A DNA stretch of 64,000 bases from the NCBI RefSeq assembly GCF_022012415.1, contig NZ_JAKLTR010000014.1, forward strand, positions 62,001-126,000. The letters are read 5' to 3'. Shown here piece after piece: positions 53,969 through 63,480 of this stretch (position 1 is its first letter; each line of letters starts with the position of its first letter). The translations under genes were made by a program, and so were the position numbers. A model generated the notes under the pieces. That model was not told the origin of the DNA. It searched no databases and saw only the letters and a program-made list of their open reading frames with translations. This DNA is from Terrimonas ginsenosidimutans (GTDB lineage: Bacteria; Bacteroidota; Bacteroidia; Chitinophagales; Chitinophagaceae).

Positions 53969-55249
53969 TTACGCGCGTTGTTGCGTAAACGACCTGCTTC
54001 CGGATTTCTTACCACCGCTACGGCGGCTGCCGTAAGAGGAAGAAGAACTACCGCCGGTAGAGGAACCTGCTGCTGGCTGTGATACGCCATGCATCAGCGG
54101 AACATCATACAGATGGTCTTTTACAACCGGGACTGCTTTACCGATCAGTTTCTGGATATCTTTGAGGTAGATCTTTTCTTCGTAATCACAGAAAGAGAAC
54201 GCAATACCATTCGCGCCTGCACGACCTGTACGACCGATACGGTGTACATACGTTTCAGGAACGTTCGGAAGATCATAGTTGATCACGTGCGTCAGCTCGT
54301 CAATATCGATACCGCGTGCCGCGATATCAGTTGCCACGAGGATCCTTGTTCTGCGGGTCTTGAAATTATGTAAAGCCGCCTGACGGGCATTCTGGCTTTT
54401 ATTCCCATGGATCGCTTCTGCACGGATGCCGGCTTTTGCCAGCTCGCGCGCGATCTTGTCAGCACCATGTTTTGTACGGGAAAATACAAGAGCCGTCTTG
54501 ATCGACTCATCCTGGAGGATATGAGCCAGCAAAGGACGCTTGTTTTGTTTCTCCACATAGTACAGATGTTGCTGGATCGTTTCCGCGGTAGAAGACACGG
54601 GTGTTACTTCTACTTTGACAGGCTGCTGCAGCAGGATATTCGCCAGTTGCTGGATCTCCGGTGGCATGGTAGCCGAGAAGAACAGCGTTTGACGTTTTGC
54701 CGGAAGCTTCGAAATGATACGGCGTACATCATGTACGAATCCCATATCGAGCATACGGTCTGCTTCATCAAGGATGAAATAGCTGATATCCTGCAAGGAA
54801 ATAAAACGCTGGTTCATCAGATCGAGCAAACGACCGGGAGTGGCAACAAGAATGTCGACCCCCTGGCGTAAAGCACCAACCTGGTGATATTGTGATACAC
54901 CACCGAAAATTACGAGGTGTCGCAGATCAAGATGACGACCGTAAGCTTTCAGGCTTTGTTCGATCTGGATCGCAAGCTCACGTGTTGGCGTAAGGATCAG
55001 CGCACGGATACGGCGTTGAGCTCCGCGGCCGGAAGCACGCTCTGCTTTTTGCTCTTCATGCATCAATTGCAAAAGGGGTAATGAAAAGGCGGCAGTTTTG
55101 CCGGTACCTGTCTGGGCACAGCCGAGAAGGTCTTTCCTCGCAAGCACGGACGGGATCGCCTGCTGCTGGATAGGTGTGGGTGTTGTGTAACCCTCTTCGC
55201 TCAAAGCCGTTAAAATAGGCTCAATGAGCGATAAATCGTTGAATGACAA
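53969..55249 (-). CDS. DEAD-box RNA helicase, RhlE group
   Basis: 426 residues. The start is a TTG at 55249 (TTG-TCA-TTC), at the position where relatives have ATG ([16 protein letters not shown]). All helicase motifs are visible: Q motif ([10 protein letters not shown]), motif I AQTGTGKT, Ia PTRELA, Ib TPGRL, II DEAD, III SAT, IV LVFSRTK, V ARGID and [10 protein letters not shown]. The C-terminal tail of about 40 residues is Ser/Gly/Arg-rich ([16 protein letters not shown]), a feature of RhlE-type proteins that helps RNA binding. Such helicases act in ribosome assembly and cold adaptation. A -7 box about 135 bp upstream suggests a long leader. Confidence 0.95.
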   Translation of the reverse strand: MSFNDLSLIEPILTALSEEGYTTPTPIQQQAIPSVLARKDLLGCAQTGTGKTAAFSLPLLQLMHEEQKAERASGRGAQRRIRALILTPTRELAIQIEQSLKAYGRHLDLRHLVIFGGVSQYHQVGALRQGVDILVATPGRLLDLMNQRFISLQDISYFILDEADRMLDMGFVHDVRRIISKLPAKRQTLFFSATMPPEIQQLANILLQQPVKVEVTPVSSTAETIQQHLYYVEKQNKRPLLAHILQDESIKTALVFSRTKHGADKIARELAKAGIRAEAIHGNKSQNARQAALHNFKTRRTRILVATDIAARGIDIDELTHVINYDLPNVPETYVHRIGRTGRAGANGIAFSFCDYEEKIYLKDIQKLIGKAVPVVKDHLYDVPLMHGVSQPAAGSSTGGSSSSSYGSRRSGGKKSGSRSFTQQRA

Positions 55250-55385
55250 TGTTCTAAAAATTTATTTGAATAATGTGGTAAGGCTATCACCAAGCGATGA
55301 TACTTTACCTGCCTTACGTTACACCGTCACGGATTTGTGTGGGGATGAATCAAACAAATGAAGTGAGAGATAACATAGAGAAAAA

Positions 55386-55393
55386 CAAAGATA
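55386..55393 (-). promoter_or_regulatory. Candidate -7 box of the helicase gene, long 5' leader
   Basis: TATCTTTG on the minus strand is an exact consensus match. It implies a leader of about 130 nt before the helicase TTG start. Long leaders are common on cold-regulated helicase genes. No -33 element is evident. Confidence 0.4.
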
Positions 55394-55462
55394 GACTTTT
55401 TTTTGGAAAAGCAAGAAAGATGTGTTTACAGATATGTTGAAGCCTGCCTTCACTGCCACTCA

Positions 55463-57436
55463 TCACTGATACAGGATCGTACAGGAAGTCGGCGCCATTC
55501 TCAACGATCTCTCCAGAGACTTTTCTTCCACAAATGCATTATTCTCCACAGCTACCTTCCATTTACCTATCAATGGAGCTGTCTTCGCTGATGTATTGCC
55601 ATTCAGACACACTAATATCTTCTGCCAGCTATCCCCTACCGTGCGCGCACTGATCTCATAGATAATGATACCATAGCCCGCGGACACGAATCTGACATTT
55701 GCCGCGATCGCCGCCTTATCTTTTATCCGGAAAGCCGGATGCGCTTTTCTCAATTGTATCAAAGCCCTTACATAATCCGCAACATCCTTGTTCGCCGTCT
55801 TCTGATCCCAATCTATCTCATTGATGTTGTCCGGCGACTCGTATGAATTCTCAATTCCTTTCTTGCTGCGCAGAAATTCCGTCCCTGCATGCAGGAAAGG
55901 GATTCCCTGTGAGGTCAGCACAATAGACAGCGCCAGCTTATGCATCTCCTTACGCTGCGCATCTGTGGCATCTTTTGCAGAGATCGCCAGCTTATCCCAG
56001 AGTGTATGATTATCGTGACATTCCGTATAAGTAACCGTTTGTGAGGGCTGCGCAGCATAGGCCGCCTTAGAGTAATTAACTTTACTGTAATCGATCTGCG
56101 GATGCTGCAACGCCGCTACAATACCGAATTTGATACTCTCTTCCATACCAGGCTTGCCGCTTACAAAGCCACGGTCCTCGTGATCAAATACACTGCCTTT
56201 GATCCCATCCCTGATATCATCACTGAAAACAGCGATCTTTTCAAGCTTCGCGACATTCTTCTTTAATGCTCTTGCTGAATCCGGTAATGGAGAACTGCCT
56301 GCTGTCCACCCTTCTCCATAAAGAAGTATACCAGGCTTGATCTTATTCAACTCGCGCGATGCAAGATTCATCGTCGTAATATCATGCACTCCCATCAGGT
56401 CTACACGAAAACCATCAATATGATATTCATTTACCCAGTAAGCCATCGATTCAATGATGAACTTTCGCATCATCGCGCGTTCACTCGCCGTTTCATTTCC
56501 ACAGGCCGTTGCATCAGACAATTTTCCGTCTGCCGTGTGCCTGTAATAATAACCGGGCACCAGCTGGTTGAAATTGGAATTATTTGTCAATCCCGTATGA
56601 TTATATACCACATCCATCACCACCTTTAACCCATTTGCATGAAATACCTTCACCAATTCTTTAAACTCTTTTATCCTCCTGGCTCCATCGGCCGCATCTG
56701 TTGCATACGATCCCTCGGGTACGTTATAGTTCAGCGGATCATAGCCCCAGTTATACTTCTGATCGGGTTGTGTCTCGTCTACTGAATTATAATCGAAAAA
56801 TGGTAACAGGTGAATATGTGTTACCCCCATTTCTTTAAAGTGATCAAGACCGGTTGAAAGACCTGCGGAGTTCGTTGTTCCTGTTTCTGTCAGCCCCAAA
56901 AATTTCCCCTTTGCCTTAATACCGGAGCTTGCAGCAATGCTGGCATCGCGTACATGCAGTTCGTATATCACCGCATCAACAGGACTGGTCAGTGCAGTAC
57001 TTTTATCCTGCAACCATCCCGCGGGGTTGGTACGCGGCAGCTCGATGACCATTCCACGCTTGCCATTTATACCAGTGGCTTTTGCATAAGGATCCGGCAC
57101 TTCATCCATCCATTTTCCATCGATCATCGCACTGAAGGTATAGTAACGCCCATGCTGATCGCCTTTGACCTCGATCAGCCAGGTGCCCTCTTTATCCTTC
57201 TTCATATCGTGGGTCGCAACAGCTTCACCACCCGCACCAGCCTTGTACAGGCGAAGCTTAAGAGCCGTTGCAGTGGGTGCCCATACTTTGAAAGATGACT
57301 GCGTTTTCGTATATGTCAGTCCCAGGTCCCTTCCTGTATACACCGGATAGGAATCATAATCTGTGACGGATTTAACCTGTGAATTAGCGGAGAAAAAAGG
57401 GATCAGAAAACTTGCGAGCATCAAGGCCTGTTTCAT
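55463..57436 (-). CDS. pulA: Type I pullulanase (GH13 debranching enzyme), secreted
   Basis: 657 residues with a signal peptide (LMLASFLIPFFSANSQ). A CBM48-like domain covers about 30-130 (FKVWAPTATALKLRLYK). The GH13 barrel follows, with the pullulanase signature YNWGYDP (region I-like), VVMDVVYNHT, catalytic nucleophile Asp in DGFRVDLMG, acid Glu in LLYGEGWTAG and the transition-state Asp in TECHDNHTLWD. It cuts alpha-1,6 bonds in pullulan, amylopectin or glycogen. Exported, probably to the periplasm, and not linked to other starch genes in this window. Monocistronic. Confidence 0.96.
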   Translation of the reverse strand: MKQALMLASFLIPFFSANSQVKSVTDYDSYPVYTGRDLGLTYTKTQSSFKVWAPTATALKLRLYKAGAGGEAVATHDMKKDKEGTWLIEVKGDQHGRYYTFSAMIDGKWMDEVPDPYAKATGINGKRGMVIELPRTNPAGWLQDKSTALTSPVDAVIYELHVRDASIAASSGIKAKGKFLGLTETGTTNSAGLSTGLDHFKEMGVTHIHLLPFFDYNSVDETQPDQKYNWGYDPLNYNVPEGSYATDAADGARRIKEFKELVKVFHANGLKVVMDVVYNHTGLTNNSNFNQLVPGYYYRHTADGKLSDATACGNETASERAMMRKFIIESMAYWVNEYHIDGFRVDLMGVHDITTMNLASRELNKIKPGILLYGEGWTAGSSPLPDSARALKKNVAKLEKIAVFSDDIRDGIKGSVFDHEDRGFVSGKPGMEESIKFGIVAALQHPQIDYSKVNYSKAAYAAQPSQTVTYTECHDNHTLWDKLAISAKDATDAQRKEMHKLALSIVLTSQGIPFLHAGTEFLRSKKGIENSYESPDNINEIDWDQKTANKDVADYVRALIQLRKAHPAFRIKDKAAIAANVRFVSAGYGIIIYEISARTVGDSWQKILVCLNGNTSAKTAPLIGKWKVAVENNAFVEEKSLERSLRMAPTSCTILYQ

Positions 57437-57745
57437 GAAAGAATGATTTGAGGATTATGGCAATGAGCTAAAATAGAGTTTTTTCCGGAAATGTGTGCAA
57501 CCTACACGAACACTGCAAGGCGTAAGAGTAACATGGCGGAATATGACAATTTACCATAGTTGTATGTCCCGCATCTCCCCGTATCATTACTTCCGCTATG
57601 CTCCGGCTGCGCTGATTAAAATTTAGTAATCCTTTAACCTGGAAGACATGCCTGCGGAGCCTCCGATTGGGCTAAAATGAAAACTTTCCATTTTGAATTA
57701 TTCCTGTAAATTGGTCACTGATTTTAGACCACTAACAACACAAGT
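57437..57745. other. 309-bp divergent gap, little to note
   Basis: One isolated word AAGGCGTAAGAGTAAC at 57517-57532 resembles the left end of the GCGTAGGAGTAACGC family, with no partner arm. I see no promoter box with full consensus, no repeat array and no coding frame. Confidence 0.5.
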
Positions 57746-59488
57746 ATGGGAGATTTCCAGGTTAAGAAGCAGCCAAAGAAATATGACGCGGTAATTGTCG
57801 GCTCCGGAGCCGGCGGCGGTATGGCTGCATATATTTTAGCACATGCGGGCCTGAAAGTATGTATCGTTGAAGCCGGCCCTATGTATGATCCTCAAAAGAA
57901 TGTCACGCAATTTAAAAACCCGTGGGACTCTCCCCGGAGAGGCGCTTCCACAAAAATGCGGCCCTTTGGCGATTTCGATGCCTGCTATGGCGGCTGGAGC
58001 TTGGAAGGTGAGCCTTTCACCAAAGCTCCCGGTACTGAATGGGATTGGTGGCGCGCACGTATGCTCGGCGGAAGAACCAATCACTGGGGAAGGATCTCGC
58101 TTCGCTTCGGGCCAAAAGATTTTAAAAGAAGAAGTATCGACGGCCTGGGTGACGATTGGCCGATCGGGTATGAAGACGTAAAACCATTCTACGACCGCGT
58201 AGACAAACTCATCGGCATATTCGGAACGAACGAAGGACTGGAAAATGATCCTGACGGGATTTTCATGAAACCGCCAAAGCCACGTCTGCATGAACTATTC
58301 CTGAAGAATGCAGCCACACAGGCAGGCGTTAAGGTGATCCCTTCCCGTCTTTCCATCCTCACACAAAAACTGAATGACGAGCGTGGTGAATGTGCATTCT
58401 GCGGACAATGCGGCCGTAATTGCAGTTACTATAAAGCAGACTTCTCCTCTCCTAACGTACTGATCTATCCGGCTATGAAAACCGGTAATATCGACGTGGT
58501 TTCTAATGCAATGGCAAGAGAAGTACTGACCAACCGGGAAGGCCTGGCTACCGGTGTCTCCTACGTATTGAAGGATGATATGCAGGAATACCAGGTGGAA
58601 GGCCGTGTGGTGATCCTGGCAGCCAGCGCCTGTGAATCATCACGGCTGCTGCTGAACTCAAAATCACAACGCCATGCAAACGGTCTTGCCAACAACAGCA
58701 ATGTGGTGGGAAAATACCTGCATGATTCCACTGGTGCCGCACTTGGTGGCGTATTGCCGCAACTATTCGATCGCAAACGCTACAACGAAGATGGTGTTGG
58801 CGGTATGCACGTTTACTCACCATGGTGGCTTGATAACAAGAAGCTCGATTTCGCCCGCGGTTATCATATCGAATACTGGGGTGGTATGGGTCAGCCTGCT
58901 TATGGATTCAACTGGGGCATCGAAAACCTCAATGGAAAATACCTTGTAAAGGGAAAACAAAAAGAAGCCGGCGGTTATGGAGCTTCCTTAAAAGAAGATA
59001 ACCGCTATTTCTACGGCGCTGGCGTTGGCATGGCTGGGCGCGGAGAAGCGATCCCGGTTGAAACAAACTACTGTGAGATCGATCCCAACGTGGTGGATAA
59101 ATACGGCATCCCTGTACTCCGCTTCAACGTTAAATGGAGCGAGCACGAGATCAAACAAGCCAAACACATGAAGGAAACATTCAAGGAGATCATGCACAAT
59201 ATGGGTGCTGTGATCACCTGGGGTGGGGATGATGATGAAAAGAACAACTGGGGCATCTCCAAACCCGGCGAGATCATCCACGAAGCCGGCACTGTGAGAA
59301 TGGGCAACGATCCGAAAAAATCAGCCCTCAACAAATGGAGCCAGGCACATGATTGCAAAAACCTGTTCTGTGTCGATGGCGGCCAGTTCGTATCACAAGC
59401 TGATAAGAATATCACATGGACAATCCTGGCGTTGTCTATGAGAGCAAGTGAGTATATTATTGATGAGCTGAAAAAAAATAACCTGTAA
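57746..59488 (+). CDS. GMC oxidoreductase, catalytic subunit of a membrane sugar/polyol dehydrogenase
   Basis: 580 residues. FAD-binding N-terminus VIVGSGAGGGMAAYILAHAG (about 16-35), followed by EAGPMYD and the second GMC segment GGRTNHWGR. A cysteine motif CAFCGQCGRNC (216-226) is typical of gluconate-2-dehydrogenase-type large subunits. The C-terminal active-site region is AGTVRMGNDPKKSALN, then NLFCVDGGQFVSQ and the NITWTILALSMRAS end. No signal peptide, so export would rely on the small subunit encoded next. It likely oxidises sugars or sugar acids at C2 or C3 and passes electrons to a cytochrome or quinone. The exact substrate is unknown. Confidence 0.92.
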   Translation: MGDFQVKKQPKKYDAVIVGSGAGGGMAAYILAHAGLKVCIVEAGPMYDPQKNVTQFKNPWDSPRRGASTKMRPFGDFDACYGGWSLEGEPFTKAPGTEWDWWRARMLGGRTNHWGRISLRFGPKDFKRRSIDGLGDDWPIGYEDVKPFYDRVDKLIGIFGTNEGLENDPDGIFMKPPKPRLHELFLKNAATQAGVKVIPSRLSILTQKLNDERGECAFCGQCGRNCSYYKADFSSPNVLIYPAMKTGNIDVVSNAMAREVLTNREGLATGVSYVLKDDMQEYQVEGRVVILAASACESSRLLLNSKSQRHANGLANNSNVVGKYLHDSTGAALGGVLPQLFDRKRYNEDGVGGMHVYSPWWLDNKKLDFARGYHIEYWGGMGQPAYGFNWGIENLNGKYLVKGKQKEAGGYGASLKEDNRYFYGAGVGMAGRGEAIPVETNYCEIDPNVVDKYGIPVLRFNVKWSEHEIKQAKHMKETFKEIMHNMGAVITWGGDDDEKNNWGISKPGEIIHEAGTVRMGNDPKKSALNKWSQAHDCKNLFCVDGGQFVSQADKNITWTILALSMRASEYIIDELKKNNL

Positions 59489-59660
59489 GGCGAATGCATC
59501 ACTAATGGCCGCGAATGTCCGCGAATACATTCCTAACGGCCAGGATCATCTTTTGAACTGATGCAGATATAAAAAGGACATAAAATAAATTATATAAACA
59601 ACTCACGAACTTAGGCCCCTATTCGCGAACATCCGCGGCCATTCGTGAACTATTCGTGTA
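59489..59660. repeat. CGAATGGCCGCGAATG-type inverted repeat inside an operon
   Basis: The left arm (59489-59540) starts directly after the GMC stop and carries ATGGCCGCGAATGTCCGCGA. The right arm (59611-59660) carries the complement (TCGCGAACATCCGCGGCCATT). About 70 bp of AT-rich sequence separate them. It lies between two genes that normally are co-transcribed, ending 3 bp before the second start. The same word appears as a single arm at 35167. Confidence 0.8.
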
Positions 59661-59663
59661 TTT

Positions 59664-60329
59664 ATGGATCGGAGAAAATCCCTCAAACTCATTGCCACCA
59701 GCGCACTTGCCGGTGGAGCGATCGCCACCGGATGCAAGCCGGGCGAAGAGAAGAAGGCAGACACCCCGGCAACTGGCGAGCCGAAGTTCAATCTTGACCG
59801 GAATGCTGAAGAACTGAAGTATGAAAAAAGCTTGCTGGCACAGGAAAAGTTTTTCAGTGACCATGAGATGGCTACGCTGACAGTTTTAGGCGATATCATT
59901 ATCCCTAAAGATGAGGTGAGTGGCAGTGCTTCCGATGCGAAGGTGCCTGACTTTATTGAATTTATTGTGAAAGATATGCCGGAGCACCAGATCCCGATGA
60001 AAGGAGGACTCCGCTGGCTCGATATGCAATGCTTTAAACGCTTTGAAAAAGCATTTAAAGATTGTTCTTCACAGCAGCAGATCGAAATAGTTGATGCGAT
60101 CGCCTATCCCAATAAGGCGAAAGCAAATATGAAACAGGGTGTTACCTTCTTCTCACTGATGAGAAACCTCACTATGACCGGATTCTACACTTCTGCGATC
60201 GGTGTTAAAGACCTCGGCTATGCGGGAAATACCCCTAATAAATGGAATGGTATACCCGATGATGTATTAAAGCAATATAAACTCTCTTATACAGAGAAAG
60301 AGCTGAAAGAATGCGTCAGCTTTACCTGA
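59664..60329 (+). CDS. Gluconate 2-dehydrogenase subunit 3-family protein with Tat lipoprotein signal
   Basis: 221 residues. The N-terminus DRRKSLKLIATSALAGGAIA followed by TGC (Cys24) combines a twin-arginine motif with a lipobox. The rest is the subunit 3 domain: EMATLTVLGDIIIPKDEVSG, VPDFIEFIVKDMPEH, GVTFFSLMRNLTMTGFYTS, GVKDLGYAGNTPNKW. In related dehydrogenases this small subunit carries the Tat signal and escorts the folded GMC subunit across the inner membrane. That fits its position 3' of the GMC gene, although 175 bp with an inverted repeat separate the two. Confidence 0.93.
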   Translation: MDRRKSLKLIATSALAGGAIATGCKPGEEKKADTPATGEPKFNLDRNAEELKYEKSLLAQEKFFSDHEMATLTVLGDIIIPKDEVSGSASDAKVPDFIEFIVKDMPEHQIPMKGGLRWLDMQCFKRFEKAFKDCSSQQQIEIVDAIAYPNKAKANMKQGVTFFSLMRNLTMTGFYTSAIGVKDLGYAGNTPNKWNGIPDDVLKQYKLSYTEKELKECVSFT

Positions 60330-60340
60330 TGATCACTTCA

Positions 60341-60377
60341 TAAAATAAAAGCCGCTCACGTAGCGGCTTTTATTTTA
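60341..60377. terminator. Bidirectional terminator hairpin after the subunit 3 gene
   Basis: A perfect 16-bp stem (TAAAATAAAAGCCGCT at 60341-60356 and its complement at 60362-60377) with a 5-nt loop. The AT-rich base gives an A tract on one side and a T tract on the other. Confidence 0.88.
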
Positions 60378-60478
60378 TAATGCCTTTAGAGAATGTGGCA
60401 GGATTTTTTATATTTATGTAAACAGTAGCAGCCGGAACGCCAGAACGATCAACACCCGGCTTTATCAATATACTGCCT

Positions 60479-61015
60479 ATGCAACCGTCCGAAGCCATTT
60501 CCATGCTTGAGCCAGCTGGCTGGATCAGTAATACTCCTCAAACCTGGGCCGACCTTGGCTGCGGCAAAGGAATATTTTCTCTTGCACTGGCCAGTCTGTT
60601 GCCGCCAAAAAGCAACATTTATTCGATAGACAGGGATGCCGACAGTCTGCAGTTTCTTCCACAGGAATATCATGGTGTAAAGATTGAAACTATACAACAA
60701 GACTTTACAACCCTTCCTCCCCTGCCCCCTCTCGACGGTATCATCATGGCTAATGCGCTCCATTACATCAGGAACCGTGATAGCTTTGCGCAAGTACTTA
60801 CACCGGCACTGAAAGAAAACGCAAGACTCATCATTGTCGAATATGACACAGATACAGCCAACAGATGGGTTCCCTTCCCTGTCAACTTTAATGCGCTTGA
60901 AAAATGGGCCGGGCTGGCAGGATTCAGAAACGTGAGACGATTAAAGGAAAGAGCATCGATCTACCAACGTTCAAAGATGTACTCAGCCGTAATGGATGTC
61001 GGCTTTGTGAAGTAG
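60479..61015 (+). CDS. Class I SAM-dependent methyltransferase
   Basis: 178 residues, a compact methyltransferase core. Motif I is WADLGCGKGIFSLALA (about residues 22-37), motif II is SIDRDAD, then DFTTLPPLPPLDGIIMANAL for motifs III/IV, and ENARLIIVEYDTD. The substrate-binding part is minimal, so small molecules are more likely than protein or RNA, but this is not certain. It stands alone after the terminator at 60377 and is convergent with the EF-G paralogue gene. Confidence 0.88.
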   Translation: MQPSEAISMLEPAGWISNTPQTWADLGCGKGIFSLALASLLPPKSNIYSIDRDADSLQFLPQEYHGVKIETIQQDFTTLPPLPPLDGIIMANALHYIRNRDSFAQVLTPALKENARLIIVEYDTDTANRWVPFPVNFNALEKWAGLAGFRNVRRLKERASIYQRSKMYSAVMDVGFVK

Positions 61016-61038
61016 AATATAAGTTTTATCATTTGATG

Positions 61039-61150
61039 TGGCGGAGCAGTATCGCAATGAACCCACAGAGCTCAACAAGATCAATTCCGGAAACGGCCAC
61101 TTTGCGTTCTCTGCCATTCCCTGCTTTCATTGCAATACTTCTGCGCCATA
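61039..61150. repeat. GGCGGAGCAGTATCGCAATG-type inverted repeat, degenerate
   Basis: The left arm (61039-61075) and right arm (61105-61150, AGCATTG-type words read backwards with TGCGCCATAGCC) pair imperfectly. The words relate to the GCGTAGGAGTATCGCAATG family at 17622. It lies in a convergent gap. Confidence 0.6.
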
Positions 61151-61155
61151 GCCTG

Positions 61156-63291
61156 TCAGGCATACTCCTCCTTCGCCGTTGCGTTATAATCCGTAATCAA
61201 CCGGCGCTGAAGATCACCCGGCACTGGCTCATAAGAAGCAAACCGCATGTTAAACTTCGCCTTTCCCTGTGTCAGCGACCGCAACGCCGATGAATATCCG
61301 TCCATTTCAGCAAGCGGAACCTTTGCCGTGATCTTCCTGAAATGACGTTCATTGTCCATTCCCTCAACAATAGCGCGCCTGCTTTGCAGATCACCCATCA
61401 CAGCCCCCGTCAGTTCATCCGGGCACAATACCTCCACCACATATACGGGTTCAAGGATCTGGGGATCGGCTTGTTGAAATGCCTGCCTGAATGCCTGCAA
61501 CCCCGCGATCTTGAATGAGATATCATTACTATCCACGGGGTGCATTTTGCCATCATGCACACATACACGGATATCTCTCGCATAAGCTCCTGTCAACGGA
61601 CCATTATGCATCTTTTCCATCACACCTTTTAAAACAGATGGCAGGAACCTCGTATCAATGGCACCGCCAACAATACAGTTGTAAAAAACAAGCCGCCCGC
61701 CCCAATCGAGATCGTAGTTATCCCGCACCCGTACAGTCAGATCCTTCGGCTCAGGCATCCCCTCATACCACGGCTCTATGCGAAGCAATACTTCCGCAAA
61801 CTGACCAGATCCTCCGCTTTGCTTCTTATGCCGGTAACTGCCTTCCGCAGATTTGCGGATCGTCTCACGGTAAGGAATACGGGGTTTGATGAACCTGACG
61901 TCCAGCTTGTGATTATGCCCGATCTTCCATTTGGCTACCGCCAGATGCATATCACCCTGGCAATGGATCAGGGTTTGTTTTAATTCCGATGACACTTCGA
62001 CATGGATGGTAGGATCTTCTTCGCGCAACTGATGCAAGGCCTGCGAAAGCTTCTCCTCTTCTCCTTTCTTCAACGTTTCTATCGCAACAGTCATATTCGG
62101 CGAAGGAAACTCAATAGGAGGCAACTCATAGTTGCTGCCTTTTGCATGAAGCGTATTGTTGACATGCGTATTCTTCAACTTCAGGGTAGCGCCGATATCT
62201 CCCGCTACCAGTTCATTTACCGCCGTACGTTTATTTCCCTCTATTAAAAACAACTGACTGATCTTTTCAGATACACCGGTTGTTTCGTTTTCAAGATCCA
62301 TTCCCGACTTCACCACCCCTGAATAGATCTTAAAAAAGGAAAGCTCCCCGACATGTGGCTCACTGACTGTTTTGTAAATGAATAAACAAGCCGGGCCATT
62401 CGCATCACAAGGTAACCGGTCACCTTTTTTTGTAACCTGTGCAGGCATTTCGTTGGCACTCGGACATACATTATCGATGAATCCCATCAATCGCCCGCTG
62501 CCCATATTGCGCTCCGCCGATAAGCAGAACAACGGGAAAAGATCATGACCGATCATCGCTCTCTTTAACCCATTCTTCATATCATCCTCATCCAGTTCTC
62601 CCTTATCGAAATATTTCTCCATAAGAGCTTCATCATTGCCCGCCACAGCTTCCACCAGTTCCTTATGCAGAAGATCAGCCTTTTCCTTTTCATCGTCAGG
62701 AATAGGAAGCTTGTCCGGCTTGCCCCCTGCATCATGAAACTTATACATTGTCATCCTCAACACATCAATGATCTCGTGGAAGCCCGCGCCCGTTTGCCGC
62801 GGATACTGTACCATTACGACTTTACTGCCGAAATTCGCCTTTGCCTCGCGTACCGTTTTATCGAAATCGGCGTTATCGTCATCCAGTTTATTAACCGCAA
62901 AGATCATGGGAGTTCGGAACTTTTCTGTATAATCCCAGATGATATCCGTGCTCACTTCCACTCCCATTACCGCATTCAACATCATTACACCTGTATCTGC
63001 CACCCGCAGTGCGGCGATCACTTCGCCGGAAAAATCGTCATAACCGGGCGTATCAATGATATTGATCTTATAACCGCGCCATTTTACATGCAACAGTTTG
63101 CTGAAAATGGAATTACCCCGTTCCCGTTCCAGTTCATGATAATCCCCCGTCGTATTTTTCTCTGAAATATTTCCTTTGCGGTTAATAATGCCTGCTTCGA
63201 ACAGCATGCATTCCGCTAATGTTGTCTTACCAGAGCCGGCATGGCCAAGCAAGACAATATTTTTTACGTGTAAAGTATCAAACTCTGGCAT
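61156..63291 (-). CDS. EF-G paralogue (EF-G2-like translational GTPase)
   Basis: 711 residues from 63291 (MPEFDTLHVKNIVLLGHAGS), shorter frame preferred over 63342. G domain: P loop GHAGSGKT (16-23), G4 NKLD, domains II-V follow (LNVTA-like, GSGRLMGFIDNVCPSANEMP; IPYRETIRKSAEG; SDISFKIAGLQAF). The switch I segment reads RGNSI (58-62) where EF-G has RGITI, and the switch II DTPGH of EF-G is DTPGY (80-84), so the residue equivalent to the catalytic His is Tyr84. This pattern fits the EF-G2 branch, paralogues distinct from the housekeeping FusA. In Bacteroides a related EF-G2 is reported to support translation without GTPase activity; equivalence is inference. Confidence 0.92.
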   Translation of the reverse strand: MPEFDTLHVKNIVLLGHAGSGKTTLAECMLFEAGIINRKGNISEKNTTGDYHELERERGNSIFSKLLHVKWRGYKINIIDTPGYDDFSGEVIAALRVADTGVMMLNAVMGVEVSTDIIWDYTEKFRTPMIFAVNKLDDDNADFDKTVREAKANFGSKVVMVQYPRQTGAGFHEIIDVLRMTMYKFHDAGGKPDKLPIPDDEKEKADLLHKELVEAVAGNDEALMEKYFDKGELDEDDMKNGLKRAMIGHDLFPLFCLSAERNMGSGRLMGFIDNVCPSANEMPAQVTKKGDRLPCDANGPACLFIYKTVSEPHVGELSFFKIYSGVVKSGMDLENETTGVSEKISQLFLIEGNKRTAVNELVAGDIGATLKLKNTHVNNTLHAKGSNYELPPIEFPSPNMTVAIETLKKGEEEKLSQALHQLREEDPTIHVEVSSELKQTLIHCQGDMHLAVAKWKIGHNHKLDVRFIKPRIPYRETIRKSAEGSYRHKKQSGGSGQFAEVLLRIEPWYEGMPEPKDLTVRVRDNYDLDWGGRLVFYNCIVGGAIDTRFLPSVLKGVMEKMHNGPLTGAYARDIRVCVHDGKMHPVDSNDISFKIAGLQAFRQAFQQADPQILEPVYVVEVLCPDELTGAVMGDLQSRRAIVEGMDNERHFRKITAKVPLAEMDGYSSALRSLTQGKAKFNMRFASYEPVPGDLQRRLITDYNATAKEEYA

Positions 63292-63480
63292 AACAATACT
63301 TTTTATGGTAAGCAAAAAGGTGAGTATTGGAGCCCGTTGCATTAAACAACTGCCAGAAATAATGCCGTGAAGAACGTCTGCAGATCAGCTTGTATCTATC
63401 AATTTGAGAAAGGAATAGTGCCGCCAGGCATTGATGCCTGGATATGATCAGCAAAAAGCTCCTTGATGAAGGAGCTGTAA

